This document shows positions 47,638 to 58,768 of a DNA stretch of 64,000 nt, one piece after another; position 1 is the first letter of the stretch; every line of letters starts with the position of its first letter. The stretch covers positions 27,413,098 to 27,477,097 of the forward strand of contig OY540812.1 in assembly GCA_961205875.1 (NCBI GenBank). Reading direction: 5' to 3'. A model generated the notes under the pieces. It was given only the letters and a program-made list of their open reading frames with translations, was not told where the DNA came from and did not search any database. This DNA comes from Sialis fuliginosa. Its lineage: Eukaryota; Arthropoda; Insecta; Megaloptera; Sialidae. Both the position numbers and the translations under genes were made by a program.

Positions 47638-48250
47638 CAAATTGACAAGGTAGGATGACGTATTAAATCTAAAACAAGGAGATTATCCTTCCAAACCTCT
47701 TTACCGTTTGAAGAGAAAAGAGAACGTGGAGTAATTGGTAAATTTCATTACTTTGGAAATAAAACAAATGCGCATGGTATCGTATATTGGCTTTTGAGTA
47801 CGAGAAGGGTTCTTTCACAGTCGACCAATTTTTGTTTACTCTAATGATATTTCTTTTATCTTTGGATACTGATACATAACTGGATTTTCATATTTACTTA
47901 CTTTTGATTTAAAATTTATAAATGCACATTCATTTAGTTTTGAAACGATGTCTTCGAAAATTTATTTTGTTGTAATAGAATAATATCTGTTTTAAATTCA
48001 TCTTCGATATTTTTTTTTGTTGATGAATAAAAATTAAATAACCGCTTTAATTTATGGATACATCCAAACATTTTTATTTATTTTATCGATGAGATATGGA
48101 TTAAATTAAAAGATCTAGACAAAACCACTGAAATTTTGACGAGACAAAACTCAGTTGCGAAAACCAAGAAAAACAAAGTCTACTCTTGTAAAAAAATAGA
48201 GTATTTGACATTGTTGATAATAAATTCTAAAATGTTGTAAAAATTATATA
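47638..48250. other. Intronic AT-rich sequence
   Basis: Nothing recognised. Confidence 0.4.
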
Positions 48251-49047
48251 GGCCAGTTCCCAGAGCTAAAGAAAAAAGCGTTAATTCATACAACTTAATA
48301 CATTCCATTTTGTGGCCTTGAATTCCGACCGGAACGCATTACAAAAGGCACACATATGTGCAATTTTTCACCCTATTACGAAATCCGATAAAATTGTAGA
48401 ATACTTTTTGGTTCCCTATAAAATTACAAAGAAAACAAAATAAAAATTAACTCGCTACGCTCATTTGTTTCAGAGATATGGAAAATCAAAAATTAACCGA
48501 AAAGGCGCAAAAATCACGGAAAATGCTATTTTTTTGTATAACGTCTCGCAAATTATTTTAAACGACTCAAATGAGAAAATTTTATTGGATTTCATTTATA
48601 CTAGACTATACATATAATGAATAAAATGAGCCCTAAATAAACTCTCTACCATTAATAGAACCGGAAATATGACTATGTCATGTATGAGAGCTTAAACTCC
48701 AACCCTATTGCGAAATCCATCAATACTATATACATAGTACTTTTTTGTGCTCTATACTCTATGGAATAACAAAGAAAACAAAATAAAAATTAACTAGATA
48801 TCTATATTTGTTAAATTACGACCTGTAGAATGCTCAAATACACTTATTATACGGTTTTTATATATACGGTTTTTCACGTTTTTCATATCTCCGGTTCTGT
48901 TAGAAGTAGATTTAAGAAAAATGTTACTCTATAAAACCCCAAAACTACAAGAACACATAAAATGAATAAATTTTCCCTTGAAATGCTACAACTTTTGTCA
49001 AAAACATTTTTCACCAATTTGGGAAAATTATAATAGAGCACCCGGTA
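48251..49047. repeat. Internally duplicated repeat, units offset by about 330 bp
   Basis: CCCTATTACGAAATCC...ACAAAGAAAACAAAATAAAA at 48371-48448 and CCCTATTGCGAAATCC...ACAAAGAAAACAAAATAAAA at 48703-48790 are diverged copies. The right end AGAGCACCCGGTATA (49034-49048) recalls TA-target element ends such as that at 20425. The left end was not found. Confidence 0.5.
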
Positions 49048-49543
49048 TAACAAATAATAATAAAATTTTATTACCTTTCATCTTTAGATATTTATTCAAA
49101 TGACCTTTTAGGTATTTTATTAAGTAATACCAATTTTTTATTTGTTTTAATACATATTACATATTATTATAAACATATACTTACAACAATCTGTGCGATG
49201 GCATGTCCTAAGTAATACAACAATATTCAATTCAGAAGATGGTAGATCGTGTTACAAATTTAGTTAGCAGCCAACTCACCGTGAATCGAATGGTCTTATA
49301 AGTGTCACCTGCTCTGATTACCCTAGGGCACATTCCCTTCCTATATGTCATCCACGTTGGGAGAAGTTTGTGTTCGTCCGGTTATAACTGGCTGCATCTA
49401 ATTATAGTAAAGCCAAAAAAGAGGGAAACAAAAGTTAGCAGCCCTTGATTTCTACAAGCAATTTACAAAGTTTGACGATATTAATCATCTAAAAGGCATC
49501 CAATTTGAATAATGCTCCAATTTATATTAATTTATTTTTTCAG
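49048..49543 (+). other. End of RGK intron 1
   Basis: AT-rich, ending TTATTTTTTCAG. Nothing else recognised. Confidence 0.6.
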
Positions 49544-49828
49544 ATGACGAGTTTGGAGAAAAAACTGTAAGCATTCTACTCGACGGTGAGGAATCAGAAA
49601 TGATATTTATCGATCATCCCAGCGTTGAGATGTCTGTAGAGAATTCTCTGTCTACGTACGAACCGCATGCTTGTGTTGTGGTCTACTCCATAGTTGCTAG
49701 AGAATCGTTCAAAGTCGCTGAAGATATCCTCAACTACCTGTGGCAGGAGAACTACACACACGACAAGTCTGTTATAGTGGTTGGGAACAAGGCCGATTTA
49801 GCGAGGAGTAGGGTAATATCAGCAAATG
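49544..49828 (+). CDS. Rgk: RGK-family small GTPase, central G-domain exon
   Basis: Seen: 285 nt between a TTTTTTCAG acceptor ending at 49543 and a GTGAGT donor at 49829. The first two bases complete the Asp codon begun at 30179, giving DASL-DDEFGEKTV across the junction. The exon encodes visible residues 79-173, including the switch II region FIDHPSVEMSVEN, the core strand ACVVVYSIV, and the guanine-specificity motif NKAD at visible residues 160-163. Ras-type G3 (DxxG) is replaced by Asp-His-Pro-Ser (102-105). This is expected, because RGK proteins lack the catalytic Gly/Gln of switch II and hydrolyse GTP poorly if at all. Codon use is more GC-rich than the flanking introns, as expected for conserved coding sequence. 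The reading frame is intact throughout. The exon is separated from the first by about 19.4 kb of repeat-rich intron. Confidence 0.94.
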
Positions 49829-50123
49829 GTGAGTGATTAAAATTTGTAGAGTAAGGATAAGTAATATAGTATAAAAAAATGTATTGCTAAATTCTGAATT
49901 TTTAAAGAAATTGTAAGTTATTTGTTTGTCAAGCAAAGTAATAAATATGCCATTTAAATATATCTACAGAAAAATGGATGGTCTATAAAGCTCTATAGTT
50001 ATAGTATAGTAAATATGACTGTACATAAGCAAATAAAGACTATTTTAAAGATCGAATCGAATTGGAATCTTAAGAAAAAATTTAGTTTTTTAGGACGAAA
50101 ACTTATATTGTCAATAGAAATAT
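49829..50123 (+). other. Start of RGK intron 2
   Basis: Begins with donor GTGAGT. AT-rich, no other feature. Intron 2 runs to 56607. Confidence 0.6.
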
Positions 50124-50131
50124 AACACGTT

Positions 50132-50857
50132 CAGGGCCGGATTAAGCAAGCGCGGGGCCCGTAGCAAATGTTATAAAGAGGCCCTTGGCAGTGGCACCGG
50201 GGGTGGGGTGAAACTCGGGGAGTAAATCGATAGCTTCACCCACTCCCCCCGAAAAAAGTCAATAGGATTTTTTTGCACATTAAGCGGGCGTCACACCGCT
50301 GACTGACTTGATTTATAATATACAATCCTTAAAAAAATTGATAAGTTAATAAAAAATTAAGGGAAATTTTTTTTAACCCTTTTAACCCTTGGCAAAGAAC
50401 GGAAAGGGATGATAAAATTTGTTGAAATTTTTATTCAAAAATTAGAAAGCACAAACTTTTAAATGTGCATTGGAACACGTAAATTAAATTAATTTTCGCG
50501 GAAATATAACTATTTGAAAATTTGAATTTTTTTTTTTTTTTTTTTAATTATCCTTTAAATTTTTTGAGGTGTGTATAATAAAACACCACTTTTACAAACA
50601 AAATTTTCTTGATTTGATTTGTGCAAATTTAGAAAAATCGATTAAAAAAATCAAAGATCGGAGCTTCAAAAATCGATTTTTTGATTAAATCGAATCGAGA
50701 TCGGAAACCTTAAATTTAAATTATTAATTATTGTAGGTTTGGATACCCCGTATCAACCATTGGACGGTAAGTAGTAAGTCCAATAAGAGATATTTTTCCG
50801 CAAAGTCGCGGGGCCCGTAGCATTCGCTACTCCTGCTACGTTGTTAATCCGGCCCTG
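50132..50857. mobile_element. 726-bp hAT-type element, perfect 8-bp duplication
   Basis: Ends CAGGGCCGGATTAA and TTAATCCGGCCCTG are perfect inverted repeats; AACACGTT duplicated at 50124-50131 and 50858-50865. GCGGGGCCCGTAGCA-type words lie near both ends. A relative without ends is at 38862-39119. Confidence 0.92.
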
Positions 50858-50906
50858 AACACGTTAGACTGTTAGACTATAAAAATGCTATCTTTATGGT
50901 GTAGTC

Positions 50907-51158
50907 CATAGGTGTCCAACCTTTTGAACCATCTGGGATGCATAGCATATTTAACAATTTACTAAGGGCCGCGAGTCAGAATAAAAAACTGAAGACCTTT
51001 TTTTTTTTTTTTTATCGCGTCATTAATTTTAGTGAATAATTAAAATTAAATTATTTTTTTTAGTCGTACTAATTTTAATGCAGATTTATTATTATACAAT
51101 TATTATTATTATTAATTTTTTTTAATTATCCTCGCGGGCCGCGGGTTGGACAAGCTTG
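50907..51158. mobile_element. 252-bp hAT MITE, perfect 8-bp duplication
   Basis: Left CATAGGTGTCCAACC and right GGTTGGACAAGCTTG; GTGTAGTC duplicated at 50899-50906 and 51159-51166. It lies only 41 bp beyond the duplication of the previous hAT element. GGGCCGCG words occur in both arms. Confidence 0.88.
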
Positions 51159-51166
51159 GTGTAGTC

Positions 51167-51978
51167 TATGGAGCTTATTGATACTAACAAAATTTGAATT
51201 CATTCGTTCGGATAGTTTCGATGGAACAGACATAGTCCGTTTCATTACGTATCTCCCCTATATTTGTATATTCTGCTATGTTTGAATTAAATACTTGTCA
51301 GATATGTATATTTTTAATTCAGACTTTCTAGGCTAAATCGATATTAACTACGTAAATAAATGTCAACTCATACTTCTTTAATAACGCCTAATGCTTTGAC
51401 TAATAGGTAGTGTAGTTTTTTTTCTAAATATAAACTAGATGTAAAAAAGATAAATAACTTTGCAACAATTCACAATCTATTTTTAAATTTTAATTCATTA
51501 AAAAGCAATACTTTAAAAATCATATGGAATCAAATATAGGTATTCAATAGTATTCATGTATAGAAATTTTGTTTATTTAATATTTAACTCTATCAGGCTC
51601 TACTTTTTAAATAAATACTTGATATTTGTTGAAAACTTTTATACTATACTTAAAAGCTATTAACTATTTACAAAACTATCTCTATGTATATGTAGTTCTT
51701 GAAGTTGAAGAATGAAAACCATACTGTATCATTTAATATTTTTATCAAATGAACTTCAAACACTAGAAATGTTTCACAAAAGATTTAAGATACAATGTAA
51801 GTCACGCAATATTGGTTAATGGTTTGTATTAATGGCAATTAGAACGTAATGGAGAAAAGTGAAAGTTTTGAGAGTTGCTTTGTATAAACCAGTTTGAGTA
51901 GTTTAGGGGTGAGGGATGGATTTTCTTTGAAAAGACGCAGTAAGTATGTAGTATACAATCTAATTCAAAAGTACCCCG
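51167..51978. other. Intronic AT-rich sequence
   Basis: Nothing recognised. Confidence 0.4.
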
Positions 51979-52820
51979 GACAAAATCAATGTAAATGGCT
52001 GAAACTGAAGTATAATGTTATTTGTGACTTGCTGATTAAAAGTTCCTCCCATGTATACGAGATCTGAAAATGACCATATTTCTAGTTAGTAGGGGTTAAA
52101 ATGTTAGGAATTAAAAATGAAAAAATGAAGGTACAGTCAAATTGGCTGAAACAGATGCATGATGTCGTTCGTGACTTTCCGATTAAAATTTTCTATGTGT
52201 ACGAGATCTTAAAATCACCACATTTTTAGTTAGTAGAGGTCAAAATATTGGGAATTAAAATATCTTGAAAAGTGAAGGTACAATCAAATTGGTTGAAACT
52301 GATGTATGATCTCGTTCGTGACATGCTGATTAAAAGTTCCCATGTGTACGAGATCTGAAAATGACTATATTTTTAATTAGTAGGGGTCAAAAGGTAAGGA
52401 ATTTAAATATCTTGAAAAATAAAGGTAGAGTCAAATTGGTTGGAACTGATGTATTTTGTGACTTGCTGATTAAAAGTTCTCATGTGTACGAGATCCATAA
52501 ACCATCATATTTTTAGTTAGTAGGGGTCAGAAGATTAGGAATTCATATACCTTGAAAAATGAAGGTACAATCAAATTGGCTGGAACTGATGTATGATTTG
52601 TGACTTGCTGATTAAGGGTCAATCCAGACTATCATGCCGGTCCCGGTCCAGCGTGATTGGACCGAGACCGGCACGATACCTATAGTGTGAATGATTTCAT
52701 TTTTTATTGATATTTGATCGGAGCGAGACCGGACCGAGACCGAACCAGAACCGACACGATAGTCTGGATCAACCCTAAAAGTTCCCATGTGTACGAGATC
52801 CGAGAATGACTATATTTAGT
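51979..52820 (+). repeat. Tandem array, about five units of 140-148 bp
   Basis: Units share GAAGGTACAATCAAATTGG, ACTTGCTGATTAAAAGTTC, CCATGTGTACGAGATCTG and TTAGTTAGTAGGGGTCA; successive GAAGGTA starts are at 52127, 52273, 52421 and 52561. The fifth unit is interrupted by a TAA-flanked MITE (52616-52775). A single inverted partial unit lies at about 53146-53190. Confidence 0.8.
52616..52775. mobile_element. 160-bp PIF/Harbinger-like MITE, TAA duplication
   Basis: Ends GGGTCAATCCAGACTATC and GATAGTCTGGATCAACCC; TAA at 52613-52615 and 52776-52778. Neighbouring tandem units read GATTAAAAGTTCCC at the same place, so they give the exact empty site. Inner CCGGTCCCGGTCC-type words pair. Confidence 0.9.
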
Positions 52821-54270
52821 TATTAGCTCATAACCTGTTATACATATGTAGGTATATATAAGTACCGTTGTTACACGAGCAAAATTTGCTTTGTCAAAAA
52901 ATTATAATTTTTCAGGAGACAGTAAAAATTTAACAATGCATAATACATTTTACATATAATTAGCAGGCTCTGCTGTTAATTATATGTAAATTAAATTATT
53001 GCCGACTGTTGCGAAACAGTTTTTTCCAAAATTTAGCCCCATAAAACTATTCCATCGAAAGATGTCACATAGTAAGTTTTGCCCACGTAACTTAACCGTT
53101 TACCCAGAATAACAAAAAAACTAATCATTTACCCATGGAAAAAAACTACATCATACATTAATTTCAGCCAATTTAACTGTACCTTAATATTCATTAATTT
53201 TGTGCGGGTTCCATTCTAATCTATTTATATTATACAAGTGGCGTATTATACAATAATACATATATTATATAATAATAGACACTTTAGGCAACTGCCTAGG
53301 GCCTCGAGGTAAATAGGAGGGGGCACCATAATACAATTGTTGTAACCGAATGTAATGTAATATTTAGTTGTACAGTTTATGAAAACCTTTTTTACATGCT
53401 TTTATTAGTTTGACCTGTAACTTCCTAACATTGTGAGCAAATTTTTCACCCACTTCTAATTGTCGTATCGATTTGAAAGTTTCCAAACGTATGCAATTCT
53501 GGTGACAAGTACCATCAAGCTTAAATGATGATGGAGTTGGTCATATTTTTAACTTTTTAGTGCGCTACTCATAAAAGTGTGTTTATTAGAACTTTAAACT
53601 AGAATTTTTTTGTTGGTCATGTTACTGTATAATTGTATAATGTATGTACATATATGACTTATGTATAAAGAACAAAAAAAATCTAAAATTATTATGGTAA
53701 CCTAATCTAAGAACTTTTTTTATTACTTTTTTTCAAACATTTTTTTTTATAATGGGGGTTCCAAATTTTTATTCTGCCCGTAGCCCTGAAATCGGCGTAT
53801 GTACACAATTTATCCCCCTCCTCCACTCTCCAAAATCCAATATTTTAATTAAAGTTAAATACCAGAATACAAATAAAATATATAAACATTAACATAGTGT
53901 AATGTTATTTTTTCTTGTATGTTCATAATATAAAAACCGATAGAATGAAAATTGGGTAATAAAGACAGGTGTCGATAAATTGACACGTATATCTATATGT
54001 ACAATAGTTAAATAAAGTAGGTGAATAAACTTTTATTGCACGTAAAAAATAATATTGTCTTTATTTGTATTTCTATTGTAAACAGTAATTACTCAGTGAC
54101 GTATGTTACATAATCATTAGTGCATTGTTGTGTAATGTCACTACTATTGCTCTACATTCTACATGTTAAGTTTTTATTAATAGTCCAGGAGCTGGCATTT
54201 CTTTTTAATAAATAATTTATTAAAATCTTTAACTTTAAAATGATATTTATTCCTAAGCCCAACAAGAAAT
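52821..54270. other. Intronic AT-rich sequence with fragments
   Basis: Partial inverted tandem unit at 53146-53190; a hAT-like GGCAACTGCCTAGGGCCTCG patch at 53288-53307; an AATGTCACTACTATT word at 54134-54148. No gene. Confidence 0.45.
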
Positions 54271-54799
54271 ACAATGAATACGTTTACACAGCGCTGTTAT
54301 TCCGGTTTTACTGTAACCGATGTAATAAAACCGGGTGTAAAATTTCGTGTAGATGGCGCTTTACACCCGACATAACAGGCATAGCATAACTAAACCGGAA
54401 TAAAGTAGGAATAAAAACGCGTGTAAACTGCATGGACATAGTTATATCTATTTAGCCAACCCCCAAAAATATAAGTATCTACGGAGTGTAGGGATTTCAT
54501 CGTAATGCACTTCGCATTAACATTTGAAAATGCATTGCCAATTAAAACATAGTTAAAACACCTGAGTCGAAGAGATCGAAAACAAAAGAAAGCGTGATTC
54601 GTGGAATTTAAAGGAGAAAAAGTATTTTTGGGATTTCTTGTTGGTAGGCCATCGAACTTATAGCGTACTTCAATTCGGAATTATAATTCCAGCTGACGTT
54701 ACTTATTCTTGTATGTGTAAACAGCATCGCTTAAAACGGTTTAACTACATCGGTTATAGTAAAACCAGAACAACAGCGCTGTGTAAACGTACTCAATGT
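54271..54799. mobile_element. 529-bp inverted-repeat element, GTTTACACAGCGCTG ends
   Basis: Left ACGTTTACACAGCGCTGTT, GGTTTTACTGTAACCGATGT and right ACATCGGTTATAGTAAAACC, AACAGCGCTGTGTAAACGT are inverted. The inner AAACCGG words repeat. No secure target-site duplication; a 66-residue frame inside is spurious. Confidence 0.75.
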
Positions 54800-55562
54800 C
54801 GCGTCGGTGCACTGAGAAAAGAAATTATTTATAGATAGCGAGATTTGGTTATAGAAAACAATATGTAGTGGCTAATGGCTAACATGATATTTAGTAACTG
54901 TTAATAAATCCCATGTTGGAGCTATATCGTTGTATTGCTACCAAATCTAATTGATAACATTTATTAAATTTATAATTAACAAATATTTTCGAAAACACGC
55001 CAACAAATAAATTTATTTCCTATAACTAATCCTTTTTATTAATGTGGAGCTAACACCCCAATTTTGTTAGAGTTGCAAAAAACCGCTAAAATAAAATTAC
55101 AGATTACCGTTATTGTGGGGGGGGGGAGAGGGTAAATACAACTTAATGAAATACATACAAAACAATATCTAAATTACCAGACTGATTCAACGATGATAAT
55201 TATGCCTCAGACCACAAAAAGGGGTTGCAAGTGACTGCGAGGGAGTATTATGCACTCGTGTGCGTGCATGAGAGAGCTTAATATGCATAGTTACAATGTT
55301 AATAATAGTCCCAAAATAGCGTCTAATGAAAGCGATAATACATAGGGGAAAATAAACATTTAAAATTTTTGAAATTATTCTTTCTAGGCACACGGCGAGA
55401 CATTTTTAGATGGGAATTTTAATGATTGATTGGTGACCGTGTTCGATGTAACGCTCGGAAATGTTCGGGTAAACTCGTTTTTGTTGTGTAGTTAGCTGAG
55501 TAGTTAACGATAACAATAAAAGAGTGCGGCTCAGGAATAAATAACGCGAGAGTTATCGAAGG
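54800..55562. other. Intronic sequence, nothing firm
   Basis: Poly-G at about 55117-55126. 55500-55560 is slightly richer in GC. No recognised element. Confidence 0.4.
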
Positions 55563-55570
55563 TGTAGGGT

Positions 55571-56035
55571 CAGGCCCGGATTTAGAAATTTGCCGCCCCT
55601 AGGCAGTTGCGAAAATTGCACCCCCCCCCCCCCCCATGTAAGAAAAACACTTGTGAAGATAACAAACCTGAAATTGATGCCGTTGAAACTTGTCACACAT
55701 ACTGTTAACAATAAATTAACAATGACGTTAATAATCGTTCACCAATGTTTAATAATAATGACAGAGGAGGTTATGTGTATCACAATATACTGTAGGAGAA
55801 AATAAGATGATTTTCGATACAGAAACTTATCTAATAGGTATTCGATATTAGGCCAATATCGAGACTTGTATAAATCGATTCTTTTCTCGATTCGTACATT
55901 TTCCACTTATAATGTTGGTACGCGTGCCAACGAATTAGGCGGGAAATTCAATTCCCACGAATATAAGTTTCCGCCAAAATTTCCCGCCCTTCAATTCTTG
56001 CCGCCCTAGGTAACTGCATGGTAAATCCGGGCTTG
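55571..56035. mobile_element. 465-bp hAT-type element, perfect 8-bp duplication
   Basis: Ends CAGGCCCGGATTTAG and TAAATCCGGGCTTG; TGTAGGGT duplicated at 55563-55570 and 56036-56043. GCCGCCCCTAGGCAGTTGC on the left pairs with GCCGCCCTAGGTAACTGC in the right. Poly-C at 55620-55635. Open frames inside are spurious. Confidence 0.9.
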
Positions 56036-56150
56036 TGTAGGGTGTAGTGTATATGTAGTTGTGGGAAGGAGACAGTAAATAAAGTTCATGTATGGAAATT
56101 GAGAAAGACAGTTTAACATATTTGTGAAACACAGTAAATAGTGAATGTTA

Positions 56151-56289
56151 TGCGGTGTTCACACCAAAGAAAACAAAACAGCAACACGGTGTTTGAAAAC
56201 ACGTCGTATTTAAAAATGGATAGGTTTTATTGCACTTTTGTCAAAAAGACACGATGTTGCTGTTTTGTTTTTTCGGTCTGAACACGGCA
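56151..56289. mobile_element. 139-bp MITE with TTA duplication
   Basis: Left TGCGGTGTTCACACC and right GGTCTGAACACGGCA, extending into ACAAAACAGCAACA / TGTTGCTGTTTTGT, flanked by TTA at 56148-56150 and 56290-56292. PIF/Harbinger-like target. Confidence 0.85.
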
Positions 56290-56292
56290 TTA

Positions 56293-56607
56293 CAGTAAAA
56301 CTTCGAACATTTGAAAGACAATCACGCAAATATATCGAGGGGTATAAAAATTAATGTTTAAAATATTTTAGGTAAATTTTACATAGTTGTTTTTCAATAC
56401 GCCAATGAAGTACAACTTCTAACGCGTGAACATAAGTATACGCACCCATTTTTGTAATTTGGACAAATTAAAAACATTAACTGCAGAAAGAAACAAGCTA
56501 AAAATGAAATAGAAAATGAAGAATTTCCAAAACAAAAACAATTTAAATTAATTAATAAGAGATGGCACCACTATAGTATACTAATTAATTACACTTTCTG
56601 TCAACAG
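56293..56607 (+). other. End of RGK intron 2
   Basis: AT-rich, ending with the TCTGTCAACAG acceptor. Confidence 0.6.
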
Positions 56608-56876
56608 ATGGCAAAGCATTGGCTGTTTCAAGAGATTGCAAGTTTATAGAGACATCTAGCGGTATTCAGCACAACGTTGATGAGTTGTTAGTTGGTATCC
56701 TGAAACAGATCAGGCTCCGTGAATGCAGGGACAAGAAAAAGGAAAGTAAAAAGGATAAAAAACTGCACGGTTCGAAAACAAGCTTGAGTTTGAATATCGC
56801 GAGAGAAATTTTACAAAAAATGTGTTTGAATGATATAAGTAAATCGAAAAGCTGTGAAAATTTACATGTTTTATAA
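56608..56876 (+). CDS. Rgk: RGK-family small GTPase, C-terminal exon with stop codon
   Basis: Seen: acceptor TCAACAG ends at 56607; the first two bases complete the Asp codon split at 49828; the frame runs 88 residues to TAA at 56874-56876. It carries the G5 motif (KFIETSSG, visible residues 185-192), the last helix (VDELLVGILKQIRLRE), a strongly basic stretch RDKKKESKKDKK and the terminus SKSKSCENLHVL. Known: RGK proteins end in a conserved Cys-containing heptamer near Cys-x-x-Leu-x-Val-Leu instead of a CAAX box. Basic residues in this tail bind phosphoinositides and calmodulin, and a Ser near the Cys is a 14-3-3 site. The match of both G5 and tail makes the family call firm. Inferred: the protein is membrane-targeted through the basic tail without prenylation. 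Confidence 0.94.
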
Positions 56877-57990
56877 GAAATATCGAATTTTTATTCATTT
56901 TTTTCAACTTTTTCTCGTACGTACATAAGTATTTTATTTTTTCATGAATGGATCTTAAAATTCAGTTTCATATCGATTTTTTAATAGACTACAAAATATC
57001 AAAAAATGAAATATTAAAAACAAGTAGGTGATCTGATACCCTATAAAATTATTTGGAAAATTTTGCGTTCTATTTAATGTATAATTTCTTATATTACCAA
57101 CTGGAACAAAATTTTAGTAAATGAATTAATTTTTTTTTTGATTTAAACAAAATCTAGAATACCTATTTAGTCCGGTTTTTATATAGTGTTGAATTCAGAG
57201 TTTACTCCGGGAGGTAATATATATATAATAATATATGATTTAGAAGGGGGGGGGGATTTTAGATGATGAAATCGGTCTCAAGGGGGAAATTTCTACTAAG
57301 TTTCTATTCTACCTTTGAAGTATTCAATATTGACTCTAATATAAGTTCATTTTAATAAAAATATCACAGAATAAATAAAATAAATGTATGTATGTCCGTT
57401 AAAATGTACATAATTATTATTACTATTATTTATTTTTTTGAGATAATAGCATGTGAACAATTTTTGGGCGAAGAACTATGTGGGCTATAATTTTAACTTG
57501 AACTCCTTTAAGGTAAATGATTTTTTAAGTTTATATTTTCTATATTTTATATTGTCATTCTTATTTTGTATTTATAAGATTTATAATATTATATGGAGAC
57601 AATATAATTACAATTTACAATAATTGTCCCCACTAGTTTTCCATGGAATCGACACTTATGTTATGAATACAAAAAATATCAAAGCATTCCCAATGTACTT
57701 TTTTACGTTTTTTATTTGTATTGAACTTTTTTATATCGTAATATTAAATCATAAGTAGTATTTAAAGTATAAAATCCTTTATTAAGATAATAATAGACAT
57801 ATTTAAAATTTAAGATTTAAAATGTTATAATAAGTATATAAAATTAGATTAAGATAAAATATATAAGAAAAATTTCTTTGATGTATTATTTCAAAATTGG
57901 TTATTATTATTATTATAGATGCAAATGTGACTGATGATTAATATATTATTAAAATAAGGGTAAATATTAGTTACTGTTGCAGTAATATAT
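56877..57990 (+). other. Probable 3' UTR and downstream flank of the RGK gene
   Basis: AT-rich sequence directly after the stop codon, with no further coding signal. Possible polyadenylation hexamers AATAAA occur at 57354-57359 and again around 57370-57382, so a 3' UTR of roughly 0.5 kb is plausible, but the true cleavage site cannot be fixed from sequence alone. A poly-G tract lies at about 57246-57255. Confidence 0.4.
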
Positions 57991-58764
57991 AGGATGAATA
58001 AGACTACCCGATCAGTCTTTTTTTCAAAAACGATTTGTCTTAGAGAGTCAAAAATGTTTACTATAAAATCCATAATAAAGAATCGAATGATGATTATGAT
58101 ATTTCCGGAAAGGTCGGCACCTCGAATAGTTTGTTCCAGAATGTCCAGAACTCTAGAATTTAAAAAAGCATGGTAGGTTGAAAGTGCACTTTCAACCTAC
58201 CATGCTTTTTTAAATGGTATTGTTGAAAAGATCTTTCTACAAGGACAAATTATTTTATTACTGCCACCCCTGATAAGCAAAATTTGTTTAAAATTTCATA
58301 ATAACGAACTTAATCTTTTAGACAATGTTTTTACAACGCATATTACGTAAATTTTTTATTGACAGAGCATTTAGCGCTAAAGGAGCATTAAAAATAAAAT
58401 GCTGACTTTTAAAATTAAGTTCATTATTATTATTAGTTTATTAGATTAGAATACCTCCTTAGGGGTCATCAATAAAACACACCACGCAAAATTTACGCAT
58501 GTTTGTCCCCTTCCTCTAACTTTATTGCGTTGAAACACATTTTTTCAAATTAAGAAATTTTAATTTATTAATTTGAAACGAATATTACTTTAAAGGGGTG
58601 GCAGTAATAAAGTAATTTTTCCTACAAAACTTGCTTATTTTTTTTTTAAATTTAAAAAAAATATCACTTCCAGGCTATTTAAAATTCTGGAGTTCTGGAC
58701 ATTTTGGAACAAATTATTTCGGAACAAACGGGTTTTTTTAAATACGAGTGGTCTGATTCATCCT
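57991..58764. mobile_element. Inverted-repeat element containing two inner palindromes
   Basis: Left AGGATGAATAAGACTACCCG and right CGAGTGGTCTGATTCATCCT are inverted, with the inner AATGTCCAGAACTC/GAGTTCTGGACATT also paired. It contains the 58-bp perfect palindrome at 58158-58215 and a further inverted pair TATTACTGCCACCCCT (58251) / AGGGGTGGCAGTAATA (58595). Non-coding. Confidence 0.7.
58158..58215. repeat. Perfect spacerless 58-bp palindrome
   Basis: Each 29-bp arm contains GCATGGTAGGTTGAAAGTGC or its complement; the centre is between 58186 and 58187 with no loop and no mismatch. Confidence 0.9.
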
Positions 58765-58768
58765 GTAT

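Noticed and set aside
55590-56132. Frames of 65-71 codons
   Set aside because: They translate the poly-C tract and arms of the hAT element at 55571-56035.
56710-56907. 65-codon minus-strand frame
   Set aside because: Antisense shadow of the last RGK exon and 3' UTR.
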